This document shows positions 9,295 through 19,261 of a stretch of 64,000 nt of DNA, in pieces. Origin of the DNA: Galdieria partita (taxonomy: Eukaryota > Rhodophyta > Bangiophyceae > Galdieriales > Galdieriaceae); NCBI GenBank assembly GCA_025991245.1, contig BQMJ01000026.1:124001-188000 (forward strand). The letters run 5' to 3'. The stretch's first letter is position 1, and each line of letters begins with the position of its first letter. Position numbers and translations under genes: made by a program. The notes beneath the pieces are model-generated. The model did not search any database, was not told the origin of the DNA, and saw only the letters and a list, made by a program, of their open reading frames with translations.

Positions 9295-11820
9295 ATGTTA
9301 TTTCTTGGTGATCGACTATCTCAGCATAGTTATCATTGTATTCCACGTTGTTATGGAAACTTGGAATACTGCAAAAGAAAAAAATTCAACAGAATCTCAA
9401 GTTTCCAAACATCGAGTGTAGGTTGTCACAAGAGGTGGGTGTTTACCCACAATATCTCGACCATCCGAATGACGACGACGCCACACAAACCCAACGACAA
9501 AAGACCCCACGTTGACTATATTCAAGTAGTCGTTTTGGCACCTAATGAAAAACTATTTCACCATTTTCTTTCCTTGGCTGATATCTTTCAACAGCAAATA
9601 ATGTCTCAAGTCTCCTCTCAAGTAAATCCAACGGATGATGATGACTCGCAGCAATATTGGAACAACATTCCTTTACTAGACTCCAAAGGAGAATTGGTTT
9701 CGAGGCAAGTCAAGCGTTCTTCTTTCCATCGGTCAACAACACTCTCTCATTTGTTGCCTGCTTTGCAACCCATTTTAAAGGTGTTTTTATTAGAACAACT
9801 ATTTCCAGACTGTCAGGGCAACAGCAACGATAATAATAGTGATAGACTGTTTCAACAAGCTGTTCAAGATGCAGACGTTGTCGTGACAGGTTGGATTTTC
9901 AAGCAACAAGTAGCCGCTAGAGTAGCAGAAATATTGAAACCTGTTCATCAACAATTGTTAGCCTGTATTGTATTTCCTTCTTCTCCAGTTCTCATTCAGT
10001 ACAACAAGTTGGGGCAGTTTGAACTTTGTCGATGGACAGAAACACAGAACATATTATCGCATTTATGTTTCTCCAAAGATGTATGTTCAGAGAATAGTCC
10101 AAAGACACTAGAAGAGACGACAAAACTTCAACTGAAATTGTTGGAATCCTTTCGGATATTACCAAAGTTATTGAATTACATCGGTGAGGAAAAGAGAGAA
10201 GATATATGTACTTATATGCTTTCCTATCGGCATTGGGTGGCTAGTAGTACTCCAGAAGATGTCAAATTGTGTCTGTCTTTTATCATCGAAAGAAGTCTGA
10301 TGAATATGGAAAAGGAAAACAAAGAAGAAAAGTTATATACAACAAATACAGAAGAAGATTTACAAAGTCTGAAAACGAAGATAAAGCAGTTGTGGCATTC
10401 CTATTGTTCTACTACCTTCACCTCGTCTACAGCTGCGTTCCGTGTATCATTACCTTTACCTAAGAAACTAAAAAGCACGGGTCATCATGAGTTGGCTCGA
10501 CTGATTGCCACTTGTATATATCAGTATCAGTGTCCGTTGAAGGATATTTCTCAACTGTGTCATTTCAAGTATTCGATGTCTTGCCAACGTGAATGGAACC
10601 GATTTTCGCAACAATTGCACCAGAAATTCACTTTGCGCTATCCTATGGAGTTGGCAAAGGAATTGTTGACCTTAAGTGAAAAGATTCATAGAGGAGAACA
10701 TCGTATGCCACATTCTTCAGAAGTTTTGGCAGAAAATCGACAAGATTTGCATCGTTCCATTGTTTATTTAGGAGGTTATAGGAAGGCAGCCAAAATCTTA
10801 GGTTTGCGTCGATATCGTCGTTCATCCAAGCAAGTTTTAAAATCCTTGCAAGATTTTACTCGTTTTGAAAAGGAGTTGCGATCATTCTTACTCCAGCGTG
10901 CACAAGAAATAGATATTGACCGAGCAGATTGGATACAAAGAATCATGCCGAGAATGGTTGATTTTCGTGAAGCAGGCAGAACAGATTTATTGGACGCGAT
11001 TCAGTATCATGGAGGGCAACATGCAGTAGCTAGAAAGCTTGGTTTGCAGATGCATTATCAAGCAACTTGTAATGAATATATTCATCATTTTAGTTGTTTA
11101 GAAGAAGAACTCAAGCGTTTGGTATCGGAAGAATTGGTAGACGTCTATGGTCCGAATGAGATGCCAACGCTTCATGACTTGAAACAACTAGGACGTGTCG
11201 ATTTGATAGCCGCTATTCGTATACATGGCGGTATGCACAAAGTAGCCAGTAAAATGAATTGGAAGCTTTGTAAAGGCTCGAGATCCACGCAGCTCAAGAT
11301 AAAGGACTTGAGTTGGCTTAGAATGGAGTTGGAAAGATGGATAAAGAAACAAGGAATGTCTGAACTTTGTATAGTGCCTACTACAAGGCAGTTATTAGAA
11401 GATGGGAGACATGACTTGGTTCGAGCTATTCAATTTCATGGGGGTAGGGAAGCTGTTGCTAAGCAGTTTGGAATGGTAAAGGGAGACAAGACTATTTTTG
11501 ATGAGAGCTTCTTTTTAACAGATTGGAGTGGTTTAGAAGAAGAAGAAGAAGATACGAGTTGTTTCTCATTGGACAAGTCATCCAAGAAAGCAAATACACG
11601 AAGAGAGTCACATTATTGGTGTCGATTGGAAAATGTCCGTAAAGAATTATTGGCTTTTATCTATGAATATGGACAACCTGGCGTTATGCCTACACGAGCA
11701 GAGTTATTGAGAGCCGGACGGGGAGACCTTTTACGTGGAATGACTATTCATGGTGGACAAAAGGTGATAGCCAGAGAATTATCACTTGTGATGGTTTCTC
11801 AAGTGAAAAAGTCGGAATAA
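9295..11820 (+). CDS. Organelle-targeted protein with five HGG-type repeats
   Basis: 841 residues, single exon. The first 60 residues are basic and Ser/Cys-rich and look like a transit peptide. The middle (residues 75-450) is not recognised. The C-terminal half holds five divergent repeats around residues 460-505, 545-585, 617-657, 690-730 and 795-835. Each has the pattern MPT-x(3)-L-x(2)-x-GR-x-DL-x(3)-I-x-x-HGG-x(3)-VA-x-x-L/F-G. Clear copies are FREAGRTDLLDAIQYHGG, LKQLGRVDLIAAIRIHGG, LLEDGRHDLVRAIQFHGG and LLRAGRGDLLRGMTIHGG. The first copy has LGG in place of HGG. Similar repeats occur in plant and algal organelle proteins of unclear function. Nucleic-acid binding is a guess. Confidence 0.65.
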   Translation: MLFLGDRLSQHSYHCIPRCYGNLEYCKRKKFNRISSFQTSSVGCHKRWVFTHNISTIRMTTTPHKPNDKRPHVDYIQVVVLAPNEKLFHHFLSLADIFQQQIMSQVSSQVNPTDDDDSQQYWNNIPLLDSKGELVSRQVKRSSFHRSTTLSHLLPALQPILKVFLLEQLFPDCQGNSNDNNSDRLFQQAVQDADVVVTGWIFKQQVAARVAEILKPVHQQLLACIVFPSSPVLIQYNKLGQFELCRWTETQNILSHLCFSKDVCSENSPKTLEETTKLQLKLLESFRILPKLLNYIGEEKREDICTYMLSYRHWVASSTPEDVKLCLSFIIERSLMNMEKENKEEKLYTTNTEEDLQSLKTKIKQLWHSYCSTTFTSSTAAFRVSLPLPKKLKSTGHHELARLIATCIYQYQCPLKDISQLCHFKYSMSCQREWNRFSQQLHQKFTLRYPMELAKELLTLSEKIHRGEHRMPHSSEVLAENRQDLHRSIVYLGGYRKAAKILGLRRYRRSSKQVLKSLQDFTRFEKELRSFLLQRAQEIDIDRADWIQRIMPRMVDFREAGRTDLLDAIQYHGGQHAVARKLGLQMHYQATCNEYIHHFSCLEEELKRLVSEELVDVYGPNEMPTLHDLKQLGRVDLIAAIRIHGGMHKVASKMNWKLCKGSRSTQLKIKDLSWLRMELERWIKKQGMSELCIVPTTRQLLEDGRHDLVRAIQFHGGREAVAKQFGMVKGDKTIFDESFFLTDWSGLEEEEEDTSCFSLDKSSKKANTRRESHYWCRLENVRKELLAFIYEYGQPGVMPTRAELLRAGRGDLLRGMTIHGGQKVIARELSLVMVSQVKKSE

Positions 11821-11876
11821 CACAGTGATGGATGAGATGATGACAGTACAAAAGTTGTTCTGTCTTGTATATAACG

Positions 11877-13947
11877 TCATGTAGATAATGTGATACGATG
11901 TTCTTCTATAAGCTTCTTAATGATCATCCGCAACTTTTCTCGAAGCGTTGTCTCCACAAAACCATCCAATAGTGCAATCAACTGCCATACAATAGAATGC
12001 TCCACATGTTCAAACATTTCTTCCACTGATAATATCAATCGTTCACACAAACTACTCAAAAGCATTTTCAATGGAGGGTTGCTTGAAGAGTCTAAGCTGC
12101 ATGCACTAAATAACAGAGTCACAACCAATGAGAGACTAGAACCTGTCGTTATCACATAAAGAAAGTTTTTGTTATCTCGATGTCCAACAGCAAAAGAATG
12201 CGTCCACTCAGTTATGACAGAAATATCGTCCATCTCTTCTATCAACTGCATGACGTTGTCTAAAAATAGTTGCCAACTCGTTTCTTCCAATTGTGCTTTA
12301 CTGATTCTCTTCAAAATCATACCCAAACTGAAGAGAATCATGTTCAACAAAGGTATAACATAGGTGCGAGGAAGAGCAGCAAAACATCGAACCAATAATT
12401 TCCGACCCTATATATACAAAGTTACCAAAACTATCTTTGCACGAATCTATACAACTTACTTTGGGTAAAGCACAGATTCTACTAAAAATGTTTCTCGTAT
12501 CGTCACGTAAATTTTCATCGACAGAAATACCAAATATACCAAGCAATTTTCTAGACATTCTTGTTTTGAATTCTTCCAACTCTACAACTGATGAATAGGT
12601 ACTCAATCCATCTTCCAAGTCAAACAAAGTGTCAAATGCCAAAGATATCACACTTTGCGCTGCTATTCTGGAGTCTTCATGAAAGGGTGTATCTGTTATA
12701 TGGGATTCTTCTCTTTCCAACAAACTGTCCGAAATAGATTCACTTGAAACCTAATATCCCAATCTCAAATAAATATCCTATACTCATCTATGCGCACAAC
12801 TCACCTGAACCATTCTTCGAGGTGCATTTGGGTTATATCCTTGAATACTGCCCAGCGCACGTTGCAATATTTTTAGATTGTTCTCTGAATGATGAGGAAA
12901 ATAACCACTCTTCATAGTTCTCTTTTTTTGTCTATCTCGAGAATAGGGATATTCTTTCAGTTTCTCTTCATTTCCCTTTTGTTTCCTCAATTGTTGATAT
13001 AATTGGCAGTAAATGTCTTCTACAGGCCAGTTTGAAGTTTCCAATTGACGAATATGCATTTTAGCAATGAGCTCGATTTCCGAGCAATTCATCCATTTGG
13101 AATACAATCTTCGGACAAATTGACGATTATCACTTCTTTTGTGGTAACCCATTCTCTTTTGTCGTTGTCCAATTGAGATAGATTGTCGAAAATGGCTGCC
13201 AGATTGAGAAGAATGAACTGAAGATACTGCCTTTTTCCGGTTATCTTCAAAGTGTTTGGCGGACTCTTTTAAGGAAGGATATTCGTCTTCAAACTTGTTC
13301 GTCCCAGACAAAGTTTCCCAAGGTTTCTGGGTTCGATTCGAGTCTCCTTCCAATCTAGTTGATTGTCGCTGCGCAAAATTCCTTTCCATCGGTGTCTCTC
13401 TTCTTTCAACATTCACTATAGGTTTCTGGAAACCCTTTGAAACTAAAGTTGGAACGGTACCTCTTTGATGACTCTTCTCTAATAAAGACCGTTCCAAGTC
13501 TTGTGCAAACAACACTTTGTTGGGTCTCTTATGAGATTCAGTATTCCATGCTGTTTCTCTTTGTAGTTGTCTGGCATCTTTTCCTTTGCTTTCAAACTCG
13601 AAAAGACTTGTACCCCACATATCGTTGGAATATAGGCTTTCCTTGTTTCCACCTAAAGTTTCCAATTGATGGTTCCAAGCGTCAGAGGCTACTCCTTGAG
13701 ACATGTGTGGTTGCAAAGAAAGCAAACGAAGCTTATCATCTATTTCAGGAGTGGAACTATGGTACAATTGTCGTTGCTGTCTCTTTTCCTCTTCCAATTG
13801 AGAAGCTAACAACTGATGTTCTTCTTCCCAAGCATAGTCCACCTCCACAGAGTCTGCAAAAGTTTCACTGTTTAGTCCGTCCAACTCCGAGTCTTCTTCT
13901 AGTGCTTGTTCCGAGTTATCCGTCATCCAGTTGTCCATATCATTCAA
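11877..13947 (-). CDS. PAT1: Pat1-type mRNA decapping activator
   Basis: Three exons: 12805..13947, 12460..12750 and 11877..12407, with introns of 54 and 52 nt. The product is about 654 residues. The N-terminus is acidic and low-complexity, with DDKLRLLSLQP and Gln/Arg-rich stretches. The conserved Pat1 core is seen in YSKWMNCSEIELIAKMHIRQ followed by WPVEDIYCQLYQQLRKQKG. After the second splice the protein reads GRKLLVRCFAALP and then a helical C-terminal region, as in the Pat1C domain that binds Dcp2 and Lsm1-7. Pat1 joins deadenylated mRNA to decapping in P-bodies. The gene lies in tandem with, and 74 bp downstream of, the Pex26-like gene. Confidence 0.8.
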
Positions 13948-14021
13948 CCCACTTGTCCAACATTCTCTTTTATTTCATCATACACAAGTTGCAATTTAAT
14001 TGTCTCTCCCTAATAAAACAT

Positions 14022-15004
14022 TTATATGCCTGGACGTCCGTAACTTAAGCCAAATGCCATTCTAAAGATATCCATCCATTGCTGTAACCATGGACGTAGC
14101 ACTGTTCCTCCACTACTTTTTGGTCGATTGACTCGACACTTTCGTTTCAATGAATAGAAAAGCAAACACAACGCTGTTACAACAGAAACACGAAACAATG
14201 GACTGTCTACTTGTTGAACTATTGTCCATGTCTTTGACCACAAAGATTCGTCGTTCCTCTCTGTTATACTATCCAAAGTCACATTGTCATCTCGTACAAC
14301 TACTGCCGTTGAAGAATTTTCTTCTAGACACGAATCAAAAGGCTCCTCACTTTCTTCCATATGACCAGTTCCCCACGGATACTCCTTTTCCAAAACTTCC
14401 TTTTTCTTCTTCATCAACTCGCGTTCCATACAACCAAGCCATTCTCTATCAAAACCCCATTCAGACAACTCATTGTTGACTTTATCCAATCCCTTTTGAA
14501 TACCAGTCAAGCCTCGTTGTGCAAGAACATGAAATAACAAAACTTCCCACAAGTGCTTTCGCTGTTCCACAGAAAATCCAAAAGCTACTCCATTCGATAG
14601 CTGACTTTTACACCATCGTTGGAGAGTTGTTTCTGCCCATTCCAATCCACTCTCTTCGGGCAAAACTAGAAAGAGACTCACACTTAACAGTATCAACACA
14701 TAATCGAAGAATTATGCTTACCAACTTACCATGTATTTAACAAGGAAAAGTTTTCAAAAGCAATACCATTTTCCACCACACATTGGGTAGCAATGTCTAG
14801 TGCCTCCTTCTCTCTTCCCAACTCGAATAGCGCTTGTATTTCGACGCATAAACAAATAGCATATTCTTGACGACTATTCACGCACGTTTGAAATCTTCTC
14901 GCCAATTCAACAGCTCGTTCAAAGTCACCCAACAAGAGAGCAGTTTCCAAAGCATTGCTACAAAACTGAGAGTCGTTGGGCTCACGTTGGGATGGTTGCA
15001 TCAT
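14022..15004 (-). CDS. Pex26/APEM9-like tail-anchored peroxisomal recruitment factor
   Basis: Two exons, 14730..15004 and 14022..14682, with a 47 nt intron (GTAAGT...TTAAG). The product is about 311 residues. The N-terminal part is helical-repeat-like: NALETALLLGDFERAVELAR, then LCVEIQALFELGREKEALD and after the splice VSLFLVLPEESGLEWAETTL. This order resembles Pex26 and plant APEM9 (AL-x-LGDFE-x-ALEL; VEIQAL-x-EL; then two further helices). A single strong membrane segment (SVVTALCLLFYSLK) near the C-terminus is followed by basic residues, which fits a tail anchor. Pex26/APEM9 recruits the Pex1-Pex6 ATPase to recycle Pex5. The family is poorly conserved, so this is a structural call. The start chosen leaves 21 nt to the divergent AsnRS. 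Confidence 0.55.
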
Positions 15005-15025
15005 CGTGTAATTCTTATACAAGAA

Positions 15026-16776
15026 ATGTCGACGGATCATTGTACGCCAACTGAAAAAGGTGGCTTTGAACAACTCGAAAGTCAGCTAAAGGTAGTTACC
15101 CTTGACGAATTCATAAAGCTTGACGAGAAACAAAAGAGCTTGATTCCAAAGTCTCGTCGGAAAAAGTTGGAAAGGTTGCTGAAAGAACAGGAAAGAAAGG
15201 AACAGAAAGCAAAGGAAAGAGCACAAACGTTGGAAGCCGAAAGATTGTTGAAACTAGAAGAGAGCAAAAAGATCAAAATAGAGGAAGATCCTTCGTTGCC
15301 TGTAGCTACTTGTATCAAGATACGAGATGTCAAACGTTACGTGGATAGAAGAATTGCAGTGAGTAATATCCTTTCCCTTGTCTTGAGGTTATGGAAAGAA
15401 GTCTTTAGGTACAAGGTTGGGTTCATCACATGCGAGAGGACGGCAAGAAACTTTTGTTCATCGAATTGCGTGATGGAACGGGATTTCTGCAGTGCGTATT
15501 GTCGGATTTGCTGTGTCAAACGTATGAAGCTTTGACTCTGCATCGAGAAGCTACCGTTCTTTTAAAGGGTACTCTTACAGCGGATGAAAGAGCAAAAGGA
15601 AGTTTTCCAGGAATCGAGTTACGCGTAGACTTTTGGCAACTTATTGGCCCAAGTCCTTCAGAAATTGAGAATATTTTAACTCATGAAAGCAATCCTGATA
15701 TTTTGCTGAATAATAGACATTTGGTTATTCGTGGGAGTAGGACTTCCACGATATTGAAACTTCGGTCCATTATTACTCAATGTTTTCGAGAACATTTCTT
15801 CGATCGAGGCTATGTCGAGGTATTCCCTCCCACCATTGTTCAGACACAATGTGAAGGAGGCTCAACACTATTTCAATTAGACTACTTTGGGGAACCAGCA
15901 TATCTAACACAAAGTAGTCAAATGTATTTAGAAACTGCTATAGCATCCGTGGGTGATTGCTTCTGTATTCTTCCCAGTTATCGTGCGGAAAAGAGTTCAA
16001 CCAGAAGACATTTGGCTGAATTTCATCATATTGAAGCGGAATGTCCATTTATCAACTTTGAGGATTTGTTACTCAAAATAGAAGACTTAATAAGTGACGT
16101 CATAAAAAGAGTTATGGAAAAGGTATATGTTTTCTATTTTGTTTAAAATATCCAATTGAATCTCGAGTTTTGGATAGGCAAGTGATTGGGTTCTTTCCAT
16201 GAATCCAAATATTCGAGTGCCTAAGCGTCCTTTTCGAAGAATGACTTATGAAGATGCCATTCGATATTGTCAAGAAAACAATATTTACAAAGACGAAGCC
16301 ACCAAAATGCATTTTGAACTGGGTGATGATATTCCTGAGCTTCCTGAAAGAAAGATGACGGATCAAATCAACGAACCCATTTTCCTTATTCGATTCCCGG
16401 TATCCTTAAAGTCATTTTATATGAAGAAATGTGAAGATAATCCTCGACTGACTGAAAGCGTCGATTTGCTCCTTCCAGGTGTTGGTGAGATTGTTGGAGG
16501 AAGTATGAGAATCCACAATTTGGATGAATTACTGGAAGCATATAGGCGAGAAAAGATGGATCCCAGTCCTTACTATTGGTTTACAGATCAGGTATGGCAA
16601 GTCATTGATAGTTGAATGGAGCATAAAATATCGTTGTGCATTAGAGAAAGTACGGTTCTGTGCCACATGGAGGTTATGGTTTAGGATTGGAACGCTTTTG
16701 CTGTTATTTGTTGGGTCTCTATCATGTTCGTGATGTTTGCTTGTATCCTCGATACAAAGATAGATGCAAACCTTAA
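15026..16776 (+). CDS. NARS1: Asparaginyl-tRNA synthetase, cytosolic type
   Basis: Four exons: 15026..15358, 15409..16122, 16178..16591 and 16645..16776, introns 50-55 nt. The product is 530 residues. A Lys/Glu-rich N-terminal extension ([20 protein letters not shown]) precedes the OB-fold anticodon-binding domain ([20 protein letters not shown]). The class II catalytic core follows: motif 1 near [18 protein letters not shown], motif 2 in [20 protein letters not shown] and motif 3 in [22 protein letters not shown] and [15 protein letters not shown] are the animal/fungal cytosolic AsnRS signatures rather than AspRS. It charges tRNA-Asn. Its start is only 21 nt from the divergent Pex26-like start, so the two 5' UTRs must overlap. 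Confidence 0.93.
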
Positions 16777-16823
16777 ACTTTTCTATCATAGTGATACAAT
16801 AAAAAGACGGATGGGAGAAGAGC

Positions 16824-18536
16824 CTAAAAGTCCGTCAGTATGAAAAATAATGGAAAACTTAGAATAGAAAGAATAGTAAAACATCTAAGCCATCGCTTCC
16901 TTCGAAGTCCATATTCCACATAACTAGTCATAGGCAATGGAAAATAAATAAGCAACCACGCAAAGACATCTTCTCCATCCATTCTCCACACAGGAGCCAT
17001 GTTGCATATTCCAACGATAGCTGAGAGTATGAAAAGTACTCGAAAGAATCGTTCGATTATGCCTATTGGATTCCAAATAACCAACAGTTTGTATAGCCAC
17101 AAAGGACTGGCACGAGGCACATATTCTGTCCATTTTACAGAGTGCAACAAAGCATCGGGAGTAATCACCAACAGTGTTTGGTTAAAGCCTCCTTCTTTAG
17201 GAATCCTTCTCTTTAAAGAAACCAAACGACCACCTGTTCCAGTGTAAGGAATGAAATATGTGTCATCTATCCGTTCTTCGTTACAAAAACCTAAAGCAAA
17301 ATCTTGCGTTGCTAACCATCTATCTGAAATACAAACAGCATTTGGATAGCCAGTATTTGAAAAAGATGACTCAACAAAACACTTGTAACCAGAATCTTCA
17401 ATTGGCCAACTATTATGATCATCATTGGAAAGACCAGGACAACATATACTAAATGAACGAAAATATTCACTGTTCGTAAAGTTGTTCTTGTTCAAACAAA
17501 TACCCACAAAAGTCTCCGATACAAGTTCCCGAACTGTTTTCTTGATATCATCCAGTTCTCTCACTTCTTTATGATTAATACTCATCAACTCATCTCCAAT
17601 AGATAGTCTGTGGAATAATGGATTACTTTCTTGTTCCGTTATATAAAACCCTGAAACAGCAATCTGTTGCTTGAAAATAGGTGTAACAAGTAATGGAAGA
17701 AGAAACAAAAAAACCAAAGAAACTAGACATAACAATAAATTGAACCAAAATCCTGCACAGAGTATACGCAACCGACATCTTGTGTGAACATCATCTAAGC
17801 TATCTTCAACAGTTACAAACATTCCAGGAATAAAGAAAGATAAAAACAATCCCACTTTTTCTACTTCAACCCCTTCTGCCATTGCAATTATCGCATGACC
17901 CAGTTCATGCACAGGAAGTATTATCAACAAACCAACCCAACATAGCAGCAAAGATTCTGCAAAGGCCATTCCAGTTTCTGCTTTTAGCCAATCAACCAAG
18001 TGAAATAGCAATGCGTTTGCTACTCTTAAAAGCAATCTTTTAAAGGAAGCCACCAAAGGAAAGTTGCTCGCGAGTTCCAACGTGTCCACTCTCCAAAAGA
18101 TACTTCGCGTCACGACACAAGCTGCAAAAATAAAATATATTGTTATTCCAGTTAGCGCAAGTCCTAACATAACAAGAAAGCAAGCAAGGACGCCACATAT
18201 ACTTCCCAGCTGAAAGAAACGGCGCAAGAACTGCTTGTGAGTTTTGCACCAAGACCTTAGCTTTGGAACATGTAACTTCAAACTCCATATAACACAACCT
18301 TTTGTTATCTGAACAGAATGCATTCGCAGCCAGTCAGACCATCCATGTTGGTTCAAACTGTCAAGTATCTGAAACCCCAAGTAACCAACCAACCAGACAA
18401 TGGAGACAATCACCACAACTCCGACCATCCCCAATGAAGACTGATCATGACCGCCACATAAGTGAAAAGCGATGGATTCTAATGATTGGATATTGACAGA
18501 TTGAGTATGTTTGATTGGCATTTTGTTACATTTCAC
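16824..18536 (-). CDS. MBTPS2: Site-2 protease (M50 intramembrane metalloprotease)
   Basis: 570 residues, single exon, multi-pass. The zinc motif HExxH is seen as LPVHELGHAIIAMAEGVEVE, with the third ligand region in NMAPVWRMDGEDVFAW (NxxPxxxxDG type). A PDZ-like luminal insert with Cys residues lies between them, as in eukaryotic S2P. In animals S2P cleaves SREBP and ATF6 in the Golgi, and in plants it cleaves bZIP factors. It lies convergent to AsnRS with 47 bp between stops. Its first codons overlap any upstream extension of the divergent TspO gene. Confidence 0.88.
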   Translation of the reverse strand: MKCNKMPIKHTQSVNIQSLESIAFHLCGGHDQSSLGMVGVVVIVSIVWLVGYLGFQILDSLNQHGWSDWLRMHSVQITKGCVIWSLKLHVPKLRSWCKTHKQFLRRFFQLGSICGVLACFLVMLGLALTGITIYFIFAACVVTRSIFWRVDTLELASNFPLVASFKRLLLRVANALLFHLVDWLKAETGMAFAESLLLCWVGLLIILPVHELGHAIIAMAEGVEVEKVGLFLSFFIPGMFVTVEDSLDDVHTRCRLRILCAGFWFNLLLCLVSLVFLFLLPLLVTPIFKQQIAVSGFYITEQESNPLFHRLSIGDELMSINHKEVRELDDIKKTVRELVSETFVGICLNKNNFTNSEYFRSFSICCPGLSNDDHNSWPIEDSGYKCFVESSFSNTGYPNAVCISDRWLATQDFALGFCNEERIDDTYFIPYTGTGGRLVSLKRRIPKEGGFNQTLLVITPDALLHSVKWTEYVPRASPLWLYKLLVIWNPIGIIERFFRVLFILSAIVGICNMAPVWRMDGEDVFAWLLIYFPLPMTSYVEYGLRRKRWLRCFTILSILSFPLFFILTDF

Positions 18537-18728
18537 TTTTTAGCTGAAACGCTATTATTGACAAGTTACTTTTCATGTTTCAGTTTTGTTCGAAGACGAC
18601 TGTTTCCACCAGCAAAGTTGATTTCCATTCGTTCTACCCGATATCTTGGAAAGTTGGATATGATTTCTTCCACTACTGTACTTGGCTGCAGAGATGATTG
18701 TAAAGCTGTCTATTTTTATATATTAGAT

Positions 18729-19256
18729 ATGGGTGGCTTCAGTTCTCTATTCATATGTGCTATTCTAGTCATATTTGCTTCGTTCTTTCTACATCTTCCT
18801 TCTATGTGGCAAAGAAGAGTACAATTAGCCCATCCAACCATTCCTCTGGACCACTCTTGGTATGCACAGCTTCAAAAGCCATGGTGGACTCCTTCTCCTC
18901 TTGTTTTTGCATTGGTTTGGATGATTCTTAAGATGCTTCAAAGCTATGCATTCGCATTGATATTTGAGTGTTGTCATCAGAGTCCATTTACCTTTCCAGT
19001 TTTCATGCTGCTATCTTATTTGGTACTGGCTGACCTATTTAACCAGATTTTCTTTGTTCAACATGACTTGGTGGGTGGACTAGTGATGATTACTATTTTG
19101 ATAGCTTTTACGCTCATGACTATATTTGTATTTCTTCGCATCTCACGTTTTGCTGCGATTTTCCTAATTCCTCTGTTCATATGGTTACTAGTAGCGTTTT
19201 CATTAACCGTTTCTATTGTCATTATGAATAGAAATCAATATAATCATATTCAGTAA
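18729..19256 (+). CDS. TSPO: TspO/MBR-family translocator protein
   Basis: 175 residues from the start used here. Five membrane segments are visible. The family core is WYAQLQKPWWTPSPLVFALV followed by WMILKMLQSYAFALIF, matching the TspO pattern W-Y-x(2)-L-x-KP-x-WTP-x(4)-F-x-x-VW. TspO proteins bind tetrapyrroles and, in plants, are stress-induced. The frame stays open upstream to about 18486, and a longer form would carry a basic, organelle-type leader (SFVRRRLFPPAKLISIRSTR). That form would overlap the start of the divergent protease gene. Its stop is 5 bp from the convergent WH2 gene. Confidence 0.78.
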   Translation: MGGFSSLFICAILVIFASFFLHLPSMWQRRVQLAHPTIPLDHSWYAQLQKPWWTPSPLVFALVWMILKMLQSYAFALIFECCHQSPFTFPVFMLLSYLVLADLFNQIFFVQHDLVGGLVMITILIAFTLMTIFVFLRISRFAAIFLIPLFIWLLVAFSLTVSIVIMNRNQYNHIQ

Positions 19257-19261
19257 AAACA

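Noticed and set aside
13320-13350. B-box-like GGTTCGATTCG suggesting a tRNA
   Set aside because: It lies inside the Pat1 coding sequence and has no acceptor stem or A box. Permuted tRNAs known from Cyanidioschyzon were also considered, without success.
18486-18728. Long form of TspO with an organelle leader
   Set aside because: Possible, but it would overlap the start of the divergent protease gene; kept only as an alternative in the annotation.
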